A stretch of 64,000 nucleotides of DNA from Temnopleurus reevesii (GCA_036244855.1 BQKZ01000020.1:129915-193914); one strand, 5' to 3'; counted from the first letter of the stretch, positions 13,957 to 25,884 are shown. Numbers and translations: made by a program. The notes: generated by a model not told the origin, from the letters alone.

Positions 13957-16900
13957 GTAATATATTTGTCTTGAACGTGTATTTGGATAACTAGTAGTAT
14001 CAAATCTAGTAAATCCCTAGCAAACCATTAGGCTTGTTCATACAAGACACGACAAACCCTCACAGCTTTCACCCATATAATGTAATAGCAGGAGTTGTTT
14101 TAAGGAAAATATTCTTAAATCTTGAATTATATGAGAGCCTTCTGCAAACATCTAGGAAAGAACAGGCAAAAATATAAAACCCTATCCAGGGGTCTGTAAC
14201 AGAAAAATGCAATATTAGTTAAAAGTTTATGGCAAAATGTGTACCATAGGGATATATACAATTATTTTTCAATTTATTGTAATTGTTTATTTATTGTATC
14301 TCTTTTACGTTACAGGCCCATATCACTTTGAATATTTATAGTGAAAAAATGTTGTTTGGGTTTATTGCCTCCTGTTTGAACAAACCTTAATTCTCTGCCG
14401 AGAGACCTTGTGGGAAATTCAAATTAGTACAATATGAACTGAATGGCTTTAACCTGGATTACCATTCCTAATGCTTAGGTCACTCTCACTGACTGCATTA
14501 GTCTCAGAGCTCCAGACCCTGTCATGGCGACCTTAAGTGATCAGGATTTAAACCACTGTTGAAATTGTCTTTGGTTTATGCTCTAAAAATATTTCTCAGA
14601 ATGGTTTGGGGGTATTTTTTTTTCTTTCTTGTGTGATTAATAAAAAATCTCAGATGCATTCAAAGAAGTCTTACTTTTCTTTAGGATATTATACAAATAA
14701 TAGTTATATCATAAACATGCAAATTTGCACAAAATGTCCAGCCTTCTGCCGGAAGAGACATTTATCAAATTCCTCTCCAAATTTATGGATTTACATTGCT
14801 TTATTGAACTGTTCAAGATTGCAGAAATTGAATTATCTACATACATAGTACTCTACTCAATATAACTATGAAAATGAAAGGGAAAGAACATGGACAGAGA
14901 AGATAACTCACATTCAAATCTTCATAGTAGCAGTAGCAGACAATAGGAGTTTTGTTCCCCAACATATGCATAGAAATGTTGAGCAGGTGCTGCACCTATT
15001 TGCTACATGTAGATGAAATAGAAGATATTATGTTTTATCTGTAAGATCCATTTGGAAAGTTTTTTAGGAGAGTTTTAATATTTGGCTTTCATTTTAGAAG
15101 CGAATGTAACTGCATTCCAACCTTTATCCGACTTGTTTTCTGGATGTAGGGATTGCTTAGGGTTTGAATGCAAATGGCAACAAGCCAGGGATACCATTAT
15201 TGCTAAATGCTGTGAAATAGACCGCCTCGGGGTCAAATCAGACTCGGCTAAGAGAGAGTAGGAGATCATAGTGTAAGGGGTCAAATGGTTTGCAAGATGA
15301 GATGCCGATCGAGGGAGATGTGGTGATTTTCTTCTCCAGATGAAGCCCCAGGATTGGAGGGTGCAATAAAGAGCAAGAGATTCTGACCTGCAAGCTGGTT
15401 ACTCGGCAAAGACGCCACTCGGCGATTGTATTTCAATCGTACCTGGGACTTGCATAAGTCAGCTGCAGTTAGAATCCCTGCTTTACATATTAATGATTGG
15501 ATTGGGTCTCTAGGCAGAGAGTTGTTAACTGTAAAGTCTGATAATTGTGTTTTTTCCTATACTTTTATTATTTAAAAGTCACTTTCTAGCTATTTTTGTT
15601 GCTTTCCTGATAATCCACTGTGAAGTGATACGTCTTGTAAAACGTTACATCGTGTGTTTGCTATGGGACTTTCTGAGCCATTGTAGTTTGTTCTGTGAGT
15701 TGTTGCTCTTATAGTTTGTCATTGTCAATTCCTAACATTTGTACATTGTAATTGTCTTTAACATACATTATAACAAATATATTTGTTCAGTTAGAGAGCT
15801 ATCTTCAATCAAGCATCAATTCTGCATTTGCACATACCTGGTAAATGCCATTCAGAATTTGCTTTTGTCAGAACAGTTCAATCAAGATTATTTCAAAACT
15901 CGTAATTTACCCACAAATTGTACATCTTTGTTGACATTTTAATAATCTTCATATTTATGTACCTTGATAAGGTCAGTTGAGATTTGAAATCATTTGAATA
16001 AATGTATCCTCTCAGCTGCCCCCAAATGTTGCCGTTTTATTTCATCTTTTGCTCAATATTTGCGCTCTAAGTGATTGCATACTCCCCCTTTGTCTAAGCC
16101 AAAGTCTTTTTTTTGCCATGTATATTTGATACATGTTATCATATAGATCAGGCACATCTTGATGTGTGGGTGTAAATTATTCAATGTCTCTTTTATTCTA
16201 AACTAGAGGAAAGCTAAAGCCGGCATCAGAGATGTGCTAGTCCACCCACTCTATCTAACAGACATCCTTACCAAAACCTTTGCCATATTTTCCTCTACTC
16301 GCAGGATTTGTATCTTGTGCTTGTAATGTTGATAATTGCAATCTATAGGATACAGATATATGTTGAAATTAACTTGCATGGGAACCACACAAAAATTAAT
16401 GTAGAATATGGAAAAAAAAAAGATAAAGTACTTTTTAAAACCCTACATATTTCAAATTTCTCAATAGATAACTCATCAATTTCCTGCAGATCTTTCATGA
16501 ATTTTCTTTGAGTTCTATATTTTCTTTAATCCAGTAGCTGAGATATATTTCACCAGAACTTTGAGAAAAGCGTAATCTACATGATAGTTTTCTTTAGATC
16601 TCCCTTAGCTGTCAATGTAGAGGCCAATTTAACCCAGTATTGTCTCAGCTATTCATTGATAAAATTAATGAATTAAAGAATGGTTGTTCCAAAAATTGTA
16701 TGAGTTCATGTACTTTTCTTGGCAATTCTTCTAGATTAATGTTGTGCTATCTTTGTTAGATATGAACATAGGATACAAATCTCAACCTGACCTTACAGTC
16801 ATCTAGGCAAATTCTAGAAATGGTTTTATCAAAATAAATGTAAGAAATGATCATTATAGATGTAGAACAATCACTTGCAACAAAATTGTAGGAAAGCTCA

Positions 16901-18593
16901 GGTTGCAAATGAAAATGAAAACACACTCCTTGAATGCCAAGGACTCTTTTTTCTCATATTATGTTATCAGCCTTTGTCGAAAAATCAACCGTCTGCACTC
17001 TCTTTTTGCCATCACAGGTTGAATAAATACTCGTTGATTCTCTACGGATATAAATATTTCACACGGACTCTAATGACATGAGACTCGTGTGAATAGACGT
17101 GTCAACATTAAAGTTGCATAGGGGAGCCTAGACGTCTCAATACAGGTCTGGCAATCGTAGAGGCCTTGAAGAGGGTCGTGGAATGTTTGAATTCATTTCC
17201 ATATTCTTGATGAGAAGGCATTATTATTTGTTTGCCTGGAAGGCTAAGAACAGCCAATACCAAACATTTTGGGGGAAATAAGAATACAGTGAGATTTCTT
17301 TCACTATCAATAGTATAAGGAAACCATTGGAGATCAACTTATCAATTAAGAATGATGTGATAGAATGTCAGACCCACATTAGACAAATAATTTTTTCAAT
17401 TTTTGATGAAATCTGTTTTCTAAAGTATAGCCACAATGCTTGTCAACCCATTTTCTAATCAAAGAAACTAATGAATATAAACACTTTTTTCCTTTGATCT
17501 TTAATTCTTAAATGAAAATTTTGATATGATTAAGATACATTTTTGTATCACTTGTGAAAGTGCCACATTGAAAGTGTACATAATATGCACTCAAAGGCAA
17601 CTTGTCTCTGATGTGCTGTTGTCAAAACATCATCATGAGGAAAATTCAATTTTTCTATTTGCACGGAGCAAGAGGTAAGCATGGGTTTATTATATATTGA
17701 ATTCAAGTAGTCCGTCACACCATACAATGTTTGCTTGAAGCAGTCAAACACAAACCCAGGCAAAGGCAAATTTGAGAAGATGTCCAAACACAATTCTCCC
17801 TTCAATTGAGGCTGCGGATTCTACGTCTCTCTTTTTTATTATGTCTCTCCTGTCTGTTTTGTGATGATTTCTATAACATAGCCTTTAATCATCTTCTCTT
17901 CTTTTTCTATTACCCCATCCGAACCCTCCTTTACTTTATAATTCCTGTATCCTATATGCTTTTGTTTATCTCTGTCTACCATTATATGAACATTTCTTTT
18001 TTCTTTCTTGTCTGTATTCTATTGTTATTACTTTAAGACTCTACTTTCTCGTTTTTCCTCCCTACCACCCGTTTCTCTCTGTCTCTCTCCCTGTATCGTT
18101 CCTTTGACCTCTCTTTCTCAGTCTTTTTTTCTTAATTTTCTCCCATTCTTTTACTTGTTTCTCCCACTTGGTTGTATGTTGTGTACGTATCTACTTCTCG
18201 ATCTTGATTTGAATCTGAAGTGAGTTTAACTGTAAATGTGTTTTCGAAACAGTTTGAAATAAAAATGTAAACAAATTATATCAAATATTGATATTTTACA
18301 CCCAATATATTGCTCCCCCTTTTTTTTTAAAAGAAACAAAGTTTGACATATATATATATGTATATATATATATATATCTTGCTCAATTTGAATTTTATAT
18401 ATCTGAATTTTTTAATCACATTTCCTTGGTTTTCAACAATAATTCGACAATAATGTTCTGTGTATTGTATGTAATTTGCTACTCATTCCCTTTTCTGTGT
18501 TTATGTGTATGTGTCTTGGCTCTCAGTCCCATAGCTGTGTTTTTGTGTATGTGGTGGTATTATTCTTGATGTGACATCTTATTTCCACCTTAG
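13957..18593 (+). other. SNAP-25 intron 3
   Basis: No exon is recognised. The part at 15080-15480 is less AT-rich and more complex than its surroundings. From about 17806 to 18180 the + strand is strongly pyrimidine-rich with many TCTCT/CTTTCT strings, 410-790 nt before exon 4a. A TA microsatellite lies at about 18348-18377. Confidence 0.7.
18348..18377. repeat. TA microsatellite
   Basis: Alternating TA run with one G interruption, about 220 nt upstream of exon 4a. Confidence 0.9.
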
Positions 18594-18642
18594 AGTCAAG
18601 ATATGGGCATCAAGACATTAGTAATGCTGGATGAGCAAGGAG
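18594..18642 (+). CDS. SNAP25: SNAP-25 exon 4a (alternative, zero-layer exon)
   Basis: This 49-nt exon, phase 0 in and phase 1 out, encodes SQDMGIKTLVMLDEQG plus the first base of the next codon. The acceptor is CACCTTAG and the donor GTAAGA. It corresponds to human residues 39-54 and contains the Gln (human Q53) that forms the ionic zero layer of the SNARE bundle. A second exon of identical length and phase lies at 20977-21025. Joining both shifts the frame and reaches TGA at 21015-21017. Omitting both also shifts the frame and meets TGA within exon 5. The two must therefore be mutually exclusive to make protein. 4a and 4b share 12 of 16 residues but differ at 13 of 49 nucleotides, mostly silently, which suggests old copies kept by selection. 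Confidence 0.93.
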
Positions 18643-20976
18643 GTAAGAGAAGAGAGCCAAAGGGCCAGCCCTTCATCCGATGCCGTTTGTTTTCAAATCC
18701 TCTCACTGTGTTATCCATTCATATTTCACTTGAATTGTTCCATTTCACTATGCATGATGTTTTAAAATGTGTTATTTAAAAGGTATTTCAATTTTATAAC
18801 ATCTTTATAACCATTGGCAAAGAGTGAGTGTTTGAGTTATAGAAAAGGGAATACTGGATTTGTACTACCCTTACCTTTCTTCTGATTTTTCAAATGCAAA
18901 ACTGATGAATTTAACCACATAATTTAAAATAAAAACCCTGATTCATTTAATAACCAATTGTTATCTGCTGAATCTATCTCATCGTCTTAAAATCAACACA
19001 AACACTTTCTCTTTACTAAAGGTTCCGTTATGCCAACTTTTGCATTGCCTTAAAAAATGCTAGATGGTCCTTTGAAAGAAAAACAAATGACTTTTTGCAA
19101 AAACCAGAAAATTATATTATTATTATTATTATTAAAATTATTAGCCCCTTCAGTGCAAGCACTGTTCTCCCAAGGGGACTTGTATTAACATTTTGTTTGT
19201 TGCAGAAAATTGATCAATTGACCAAAGCAGGAAGAAAGTAAAAAGTGATGGATATGTTTTGGAATCGTTTTGTCATCTAAAGAGCCATGCTGGTTTATTG
19301 ATTAGATATCTCATACATGGCATTGCAGCTTTGTTGTTTAGAGATTTTCAAATGGAACACCACCCCTTTCTTTCATTGCTATATGATATTTCTTTGAAAA
19401 GGACTGTCTTATGTATTGTAAGGCAATGTTGACAGCCATTCCATCATTTATAGACATCAGCATGCCAAAAAATGGTTTGGGAGAAACTTTAACATGCAGG
19501 AAGTTTTAATCAAACTGCAACTTCACAGAAAATCAACTGCAGCATTGCATATAAATTTTTTCATCAAAGTTGATCATTGACAGATTTTCTTTCCAATTTC
19601 AGGGGATTTTGTGTATATCTTTCATTGGTGAAGTTATCAAATACTCTTAAGTGGATGTTGACAATTTATCATACTTGTAGCTGCTTGTTACACACATTGC
19701 AATGTGGATGTCCTTTTCATGGAGTTGCAGTTTGTGCTGGANTTTCAGACTGGATTTCAAATAAGTATCCTTTCCTTGACCTATTCAGAAATTATGGTGA
19801 AATTGACATGGGTTTTGAATATCTGGGAGCATGATTTCCGACTCCTATCCCAATATAAAGGGATTTAAGGCCATTTTGCGTGTTTTTAATAATTTTTTCG
19901 TCAACACATGCATATTTGGACCAAAATGCCTCAAAAACGAGCACACGATCCCCTATTTTTCAGAGTGAATTCTGATTACGCATCATCTCCTCTCCGTATT
20001 CTAAAATTTTCGTAAAATTGACATGGATTTTTAATATGTAAAAGCTTATGTTTCTAATATTTTCATTTTTAACAAAGTATAAGACTTTAAGCCCCGTTAT
20101 GGTTGTACATTTTTTACGAATTCGGCCAAATGAGGGCGCTATAACATAAAAACAAGTATCAATTGTCATGTTTTTTTATTTTTAAAGTCTCCATAGTACG
20201 TTCACAAACAAAGTTTGTAAGTATGATGTAAATACTAAGGGTTTGGGAAAAATTAGTTCAAATTATATGCAATGGTAGGAATTTTGAGACATATCATGGA
20301 CCAGATATGCTGCGATGACGTCATTTTTTCAGACATTCCACTATGGCATAATTCAATGCCCCGTAGAAAAAAATCAAGCACACGAACCTATGTTTTTATT
20401 TGCGGATTTCGATTCCCCATATTCCAAAGTACATTTATGCAAAATTTGGTGAAATTGACATGGACTTCATCTTAACCGGCGAACGTCCTTAAGTGGATGT
20501 TGACAATTTATCATACTTGTAGCTGCTTGTTACACACATTGCAATGTGGATGTCCTTTTCATGGAGTTGCAGTTTGTGCTGGAAAGATTGAGATTTTGTG
20601 CTTAAAATACATTTATATTTGATTATAATATCCCTGATGTAACATTGAAATGCACATTTTTTATTAACAGCTTGGTGCCAAATCAAATAATTGCTTTTCC
20701 TCTGCACATAATCATGATGTGAATATTATGTGTACTATACAGATTGGTTGATTCATGCAGATATGCTATGTTTTAACAACTTAATCTTGATTATTTCCTT
20801 CAAATTTCCTCATGCATGTAGTCGGTTAGACTGCGGTAACAGGGCTTTACTTAAATTCAGTCATGTTTTATTCCATTTTGTCTTCTTCTCTTCCCCATCT
20901 CTCTGTCATCCCTGCTTTTCTCTCTTCCACATTCTGGTTCATTCTATTTTTTTACCTGAATGCTGCCATGGCTTAG
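18643..20976 (+). other. Intron between alternative exons 4a and 4b
   Basis: A single UGCAUG lies at 18751. The rest of the first kilobase is ordinary AT-rich intron. At 19647-20583 there is a single N with a 95-bp direct repeat around an inserted element (separate entry). A pyrimidine-rich patch at about 20875-20940 precedes exon 4b, and another UGCAUG lies at 20813. Confidence 0.7.
19647..20583. mobile_element. TTAA-site insertion, probably filled and empty alleles in tandem
   Basis: The 95 bases at 19647-19741 recur at 20489-20583. The first copy ends at a single N (19742). The second follows about 745 bp of sequence containing recurring GTGAAATTGACATGG-type strings (about 19796, 20013, 20449). 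Both copies begin with TTAA. The inserted end reads GAACGTCC before that TTAA, whereas the first copy has ordinary intron before it. This fits a transposon inserted at TTAA in one haplotype, with the other haplotype's empty site left beside it by assembly. The left end of the element is missing. Confidence 0.6.
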
Positions 20977-21025
20977 AGCAAGGAAGCGGGTATCAAGACT
21001 TTGGTGCTCCTGGATGAACAAGGAG
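20977..21025 (+). CDS. SNAP25: SNAP-25 exon 4b (alternative, zero-layer exon)
   Basis: This 49-nt exon, phase 0 in and phase 1 out, encodes SKEAGIKTLVLLDEQG. The acceptor is TGGCTTAG and the donor GTGATA. It has the same length, phase and position in the protein as exon 4a, differing at four residues (Gln/Lys, Asp/Glu, Met/Ala, Met/Leu). It also encodes the zero-layer Gln. Its start (Ser-Lys-x-Ala-Gly-Ile) is closer to human SNAP-25 than that of 4a. The donor is less canonical than that of 4a, so inclusion may depend on enhancers. The following intron begins almost at once with a minisatellite carrying five UGCAUG motifs. Confidence 0.92.
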
Positions 21026-21044
21026 GTGATAAAATAGTGACTGT

Positions 21045-21690
21045 GTTTGACACTCTGGCCCATCTGCAGTGCCCCTACTGCACCCCTATTGCACCCTGCA
21101 TGTTTAATGTAAACACCTGACCCACCTTTGGTGCCCCTTTTGCGCCTGTACTGCACCCCTGAATGCCCAAGTACACCCCTGACCTACCTGTGGTGCCCTG
21201 CTACATCCCTACTGTACCCTGCATGCTAACTGTACACCCCTGATCTACATGTGGTGCCCCTGCTATATCCCTACTGCACTCGATCTGCATGTTAAAATAC
21301 ACCCATGACCCACCTATGGTGCTCATACTGCACCCCTGACCAATCTATGTTACCCCTATTGCACCCCTGCTTGATCAAGGACACCCCTGACCCACCTTTG
21401 ATGTGCTTATTGCAACCGTATTGCACCCTTTATGTAGCAAGTACACCCTTGGCCCACCTGTGTTGCCCCTACGTACTGCACCCCTGCTTGATCAAGGACA
21501 CCCCTGACCCACCCTTGGTGTTCTTATTGCAACCGTACTGCACCCTGCATGTAACAAGTACACCCTTGACCCACCTGTGGTGCACCTCTGAATGTCCCTA
21601 CTGCGCCCACCCCTGATCCACCTGTTGTGCCCTCCCTGCACCTGTATTGCAACCTAACATGGTCCAAATATGCACCCTTGCATGGTATAC
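21045..21690. repeat. Diverged minisatellite after exon 4b
   Basis: Strings such as CACCCCTGACCCACCT, GTGGTGCCCCTACTGCACCC and CCCTGCATG recur in the same order with a period near 60 bp. A higher-order duplication of about 125 bp is visible: CTGCTTGATCAAGGACACCC occurs near 21366 and again near 21484. It begins roughly 20 nt past the exon 4b donor, contrasts with the AT-rich flanks by its C/T richness, and has no coding interpretation. Confidence 0.85.
21097..21684 (+). promoter_or_regulatory. UGCAUG cluster, candidate RBFOX sites downstream of exon 4b
   Basis: TGCATG occurs on the + strand at 21097, 21220, 21286, 21546 and 21679, all 70-660 nt downstream of the exon 4b donor. RBFOX proteins bind UGCAUG, and when it lies downstream of an alternative exon they usually promote its inclusion. 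The motif is part of the minisatellite unit, so the repeat has multiplied it. By chance one such hexamer is expected every few kilobases. Binding is inferred. Confidence 0.5.
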
Positions 21691-22513
21691 CCTATACCCC
21701 TAACTTTTTCACCTTAATCTTAAAAGATGATGTCTGGTTCTGGTACTGTCAGGAATTTAATTTGTGCAGGAATTTTTTTTTATTTTTTTTTTACAAAATA
21801 GAGCCAAAATAGAGCATCAAACAATGATGCAATGCCAGCTGATTTTGAGGAAAAGTATTGAGCATAAAGAAAAGAGAGTTATTTTTTTTACACTGGTAAG
21901 CCGATACTTGGTTTGAAATTGGCTCGCTTTTAAACATTTTACCTTGGTCTTGCTTGAAACATTTATATCTTCTAGGGCATTATTCATAGTGTAGGATCGA
22001 CTGTTACCAGAACTCAGGGTTATCTAAAACCCAACCCAACTTCCCAGTGCATTTATGATGTCATTGTCTGTAAGCCTAACAACTCTTTGAAATGAATGTT
22101 TGCGCCAACTTGTTGTCAATTGTATATTTGTGTGAATTCTAAAAATCAACTTGATTTGTTTAAATCAATTTTAAAGAACTAATGAATTTGGAAGCACAGT
22201 ACTAAGGTGTGAAACATTATTTAACTGAGTAGTGTCAACTTCTATTATTTACTAACTGTATCTTTACTAAGAGCACTTTAAGTCTGACAATATATTTAAT
22301 TAATATTCTTTTGTGGCATATGTATGTTTTGCTGTATCAAAGTTTAACTCTTGATCTTGAGCTTGAAGTATACATTTTTCAGTAGAGAGCAATTTTTTAA
22401 TAGAAATGTTACCCCTCCCCCCCCCCTGATTCTTATTTGTCATATTTATATTACATCTTTCAACTGCTTGTAGAACAATGTCTTTGTTAGTAAACTATGT
22501 CAGTATATTTTAA

Positions 22514-23026
22514 AGCTCGCGTACAGTTTTGGTAAAGATGAAGAAATGTGAATTTGGGGGATTTTTATCATGACATGTTATTCTTATACACATTTTGAGA
22601 TCATAGCATCTTTTTTTTTACAAACTGATTCTTTTGCAAATTTGAATTTGACCGTTAAATCATATTTAGCGCCCTCTCTGGGTTATAGCATTATTTTGCT
22701 CGTTATCGAGCATATACAAAGTTATTTCCAAGATTTGACAATAGAACGATATAGAGATACACACAACAATTAAATTCTTCAATTTTCATCCAATTCTGAG
22801 CATGGGAAGTTGTCCTCTATCAAGAAAGAAAATATTGAAATAAAATGGTGAAGCACCACACTATAAAATTTTTCACATTTTAGGTTATAGCTTTTCCAAA
22901 ACTCGTTCATGTTTCGCACAATCTCTTGTGCAATATGTTTATGATACTATATTTCATTTAACGTAGATTTGAAGACAAAATCTGGTGATAAAAAATATAA
23001 ACTTTTACCAAAACTGTACTTGGGCT
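22514..23026. mobile_element. 513-bp non-autonomous element flanked by TTAA
   Basis: TTAA at 22510-22513 and 23027-23030 flanks the element. The left end AGCTCGCGTACAGTTTTGG matches the inverted right end AGCCCAAGTACAGTTTTGG at 16 of 19 positions, and the match continues into GTAAA. TTAA target duplication is the hallmark of piggyBac-type transposition. There is no transposase open frame. Confidence 0.7.
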
Positions 23027-23657
23027 TTAAACCATATATTATTTAAGTAAGAATGAAAACGAAGCACATAGATTAGTTTTGACATTCATTTTAGGCATGA
23101 AAATTCAAAACTTCAGTATCACTATAGAGATTCAAATTATTTTGAAAGGAAGCTATAATTTACTGTTGGAAGCCACCAAATTCTACTCTGTGTCTTTCTC
23201 AGAAGAAATCCAATCTATTTATAGTCACATTTCCGTAGATTCCTTTCAGGGAATTTCAAGACCATGTCCAGTAGATAAGAAAACTTTAGGGATGTTATTA
23301 CTGATTCCAACACCAGGCTTTCAGATACTCCATGTCCGCGCATCTTATCTTGCGTCATTTTCTGCATTTCTTTTTCAAAAATCACTCGTAGTGTGTTCAT
23401 CCTAAACAAATGTGTCCTTGGATCATGATACGCTTACAGCCCTCTAGAAATCACGTACGAATTATCAGGGGAGACAAGAGAGCATGACTGTAAAAATGAG
23501 CTTATCGGATTATGTCATGTGCGGAACAGAAATAAGAATGAGTGCTCAATACATTCATGTACAGGACTGACAATTTGACTAGTGGATGTTTATTTCATGC
23601 CTGCTGGGATATATAAGAGATGAATACTACACTCAAAACAAATTAGATAACTTTTTG

Positions 23658-23720
23658 TTTATTTATATATCTATTCATTTATCTATTTATTTATCTATTT
23701 ATTTGTTTATTATATTTATA
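23658..23720. repeat. ATTT-type microsatellite
   Basis: Imperfect TTTA/TCTA tetranucleotide repeats. Confidence 0.8.
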
Positions 23721-25766
23721 GAGGGTGATTTTTATCAATAATTTGGTGGTCTTCCATCAGGCCCTATTTCATAACAATAAGATGGGGTTACTGCCTGTCC
23801 CCCAGCCAAATATTTTTACTTTTATTTTGTGATGGATTCACCTAGTACAGCCTTTGATTCAGAGAGCCCATGAGTTGGACACATAGCAAGTCATAAAGTC
23901 TAAGTCTGCAAAGTAGACATTATGTGAAAATGTAGAACAAGAAACATACTAATTCAGAACTGGAAATTGCTGTTCAGGAGTATTGCGTAGGTTATGAAGA
24001 AACATAACTCTGGACATGGGATATGGACGTCAATTGAGTTCATCTTAAGAGGTGTAAACGGAAATAAGATGCGCTTTCTCATTTGAAGAAGCATCATATA
24101 TCTGACAAACATATCTCTCATGTAACCTTAAAACTGCTTATTTTTGCTGCGGAGAAATTCATGTATTTTTTAGTTCGTTTGTCTGTTTATGGTCAATTTT
24201 ACTTCAGACATTTAAAACTTCTATTTTGTTTCAGTCTTAAGTAAGCTACCTCAAGATCATGTTAATATTTGGACCATATATTGTAAAAAGTTATGATAAA
24301 TACAAAAATGGTGGCAAACTCGTAATTGCATGCCTATTTTACTGTTATCTCATGCTTTCCTCAAACTTTGAAAGCCAAGCAATTAGAAACAGTTTTCTGA
24401 TTTATTTCTGTCAACAGTTGTATAGTTATGAGGTCTTTTAGCAATTATATGCAAGTAAGGGGAAGTTGTTCGAAAGTTGCAGTTGATCGGAACGTGTCAA
24501 TCAAAATAATTGTTTCATGCGCATCTTGTTAAATGCGCATACTGTGAGAAAATAAAAATGCATGTTACAATTGGCAAAGTTGCAGCTGATTTGCAGTTGA
24601 TTTTGAACAACACCCTCTTAGGTTGGTTGAATGCATGCTGGATTGTAAGCAAGTATGTAGCAACCTAAAAATAAATGCACAAACTGTGCTGGTGAAACCT
24701 CTCATAATATACGACTCTGGTTGTTACTGCAATGATGCTCTCCATCAGCTCACTTCATACAAGTACCTCTTGAAATGGACTGTGTTCTATGGTATCCTCA
24801 ATACGATAAAGATAGACCTCTAATATATGGATATCGAGATGATCTTTGTTGATGATGTTAGCTCGTGGGAGGTCTTCTTCACAAGAAGAAGAATCAGATA
24901 ATACACGTCTTGATATTATTTTTTTCAATCTTTTCACGATCAACATCATATTCTTGTCATGTTGCTTCCATGTTTAATCATACATTGCTTCAATTATTGC
25001 TTCATATGAATTAAAAATAGATTTAACAGCTTCCATTTTTGCTTTACTTTCTATTATTTTTGTATGGATAAGATAATGTTCTATTTTGATATGTCATTAT
25101 CCTATTGAATTTATAATCATTTTAGCTTTAACATTTATATGCGATCATATTTATGTTCAATTGAGCATTTAACCTTGCACATTATCATTTCATGTGTATA
25201 TCATATCCCGTGCATGCCCATTTACTAGTGTTTTTAATTTGTGATTTATCAGTTGTATGATTTGATTATTGAGATAAAAACATAGTTGAGTTTGATACAA
25301 TTTTCTGTGTTTTTATGTTTGAGAAATTCAGTATTTTTAAATGTAGGCCTATAAGCTAGTTTTTAATTTTGATCTCATCATTGGCCTTTTCCTATATTGG
25401 TTTATATTTTGGAAAGAAAATGAGCATGTAATAGAACATTTTCTTAATACCAATTGCTTAAAAGATACTGCAAGCTGTTGAAATTCAGAAATAATGGATA
25501 TCTTTAAATCAATGTAAGTGACATTAGAAGTAGATTTGCACAGACTGCATTTATGCATGATACAAAGTTTGTCATAGAATTCAGATGCGTATAGAGACCT
25601 ATTGCTGAAGAAAATAAATTCAGAAACATCTAAAACATTTCCCTCTTGCTGCAATCAAAAGTATGCCATTATCTATATTCAAGTTTAAAGCAATGATGCT
25701 TGTGTTTATTATATAATTGTGAAATGCATCTAACAATTTCTCTACCAACTCTGTTACCCATTACAG

Positions 25767-25884
25767 AACAACTGGATCGTATTGAGGAGGGTATGGACCA
25801 GATCAACACAGACATGAGAGAGGCCGAGAAGAATCTCACTGGTCTTGAGAAATGCTGTGGAATCTGCGTCTGCCCGTGGAAGAA
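25767..25884 (+). CDS. SNAP25: SNAP-25 exon 5 (end of Qb helix and palmitoylated Cys cluster)
   Basis: This 118-nt exon, phase 1 in and phase 2 out, has the same length as vertebrate exon 5. Completed by the G of exon 4 it encodes [17 protein letters not shown], then [20 protein letters not shown], then Trp-Lys. The acceptor is CATTACAG and the donor GTAAGT. It finishes the first SNARE helix and supplies the cysteine cluster that family members palmitoylate to anchor in the plasma membrane. The four cysteines align to human positions 84, 85, 88 and 90, and position 92 (Cys in human) is Trp. Vertebrates have two alternative copies of this exon. Only one is visible here, but a 520-base gap begins 259 nt downstream. 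Confidence 0.96.

Larger units (their letters stand above)
21026..25766 (+). other. SNAP-25 intron 4
   Basis: It holds a minisatellite (21045-21690) with RBFOX-type motifs, a 513-bp TTAA element (22514-23026) and an ATTT-rich run at about 23658-23720. The remainder is AT-rich intron without a recognised exon. Confidence 0.7.
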
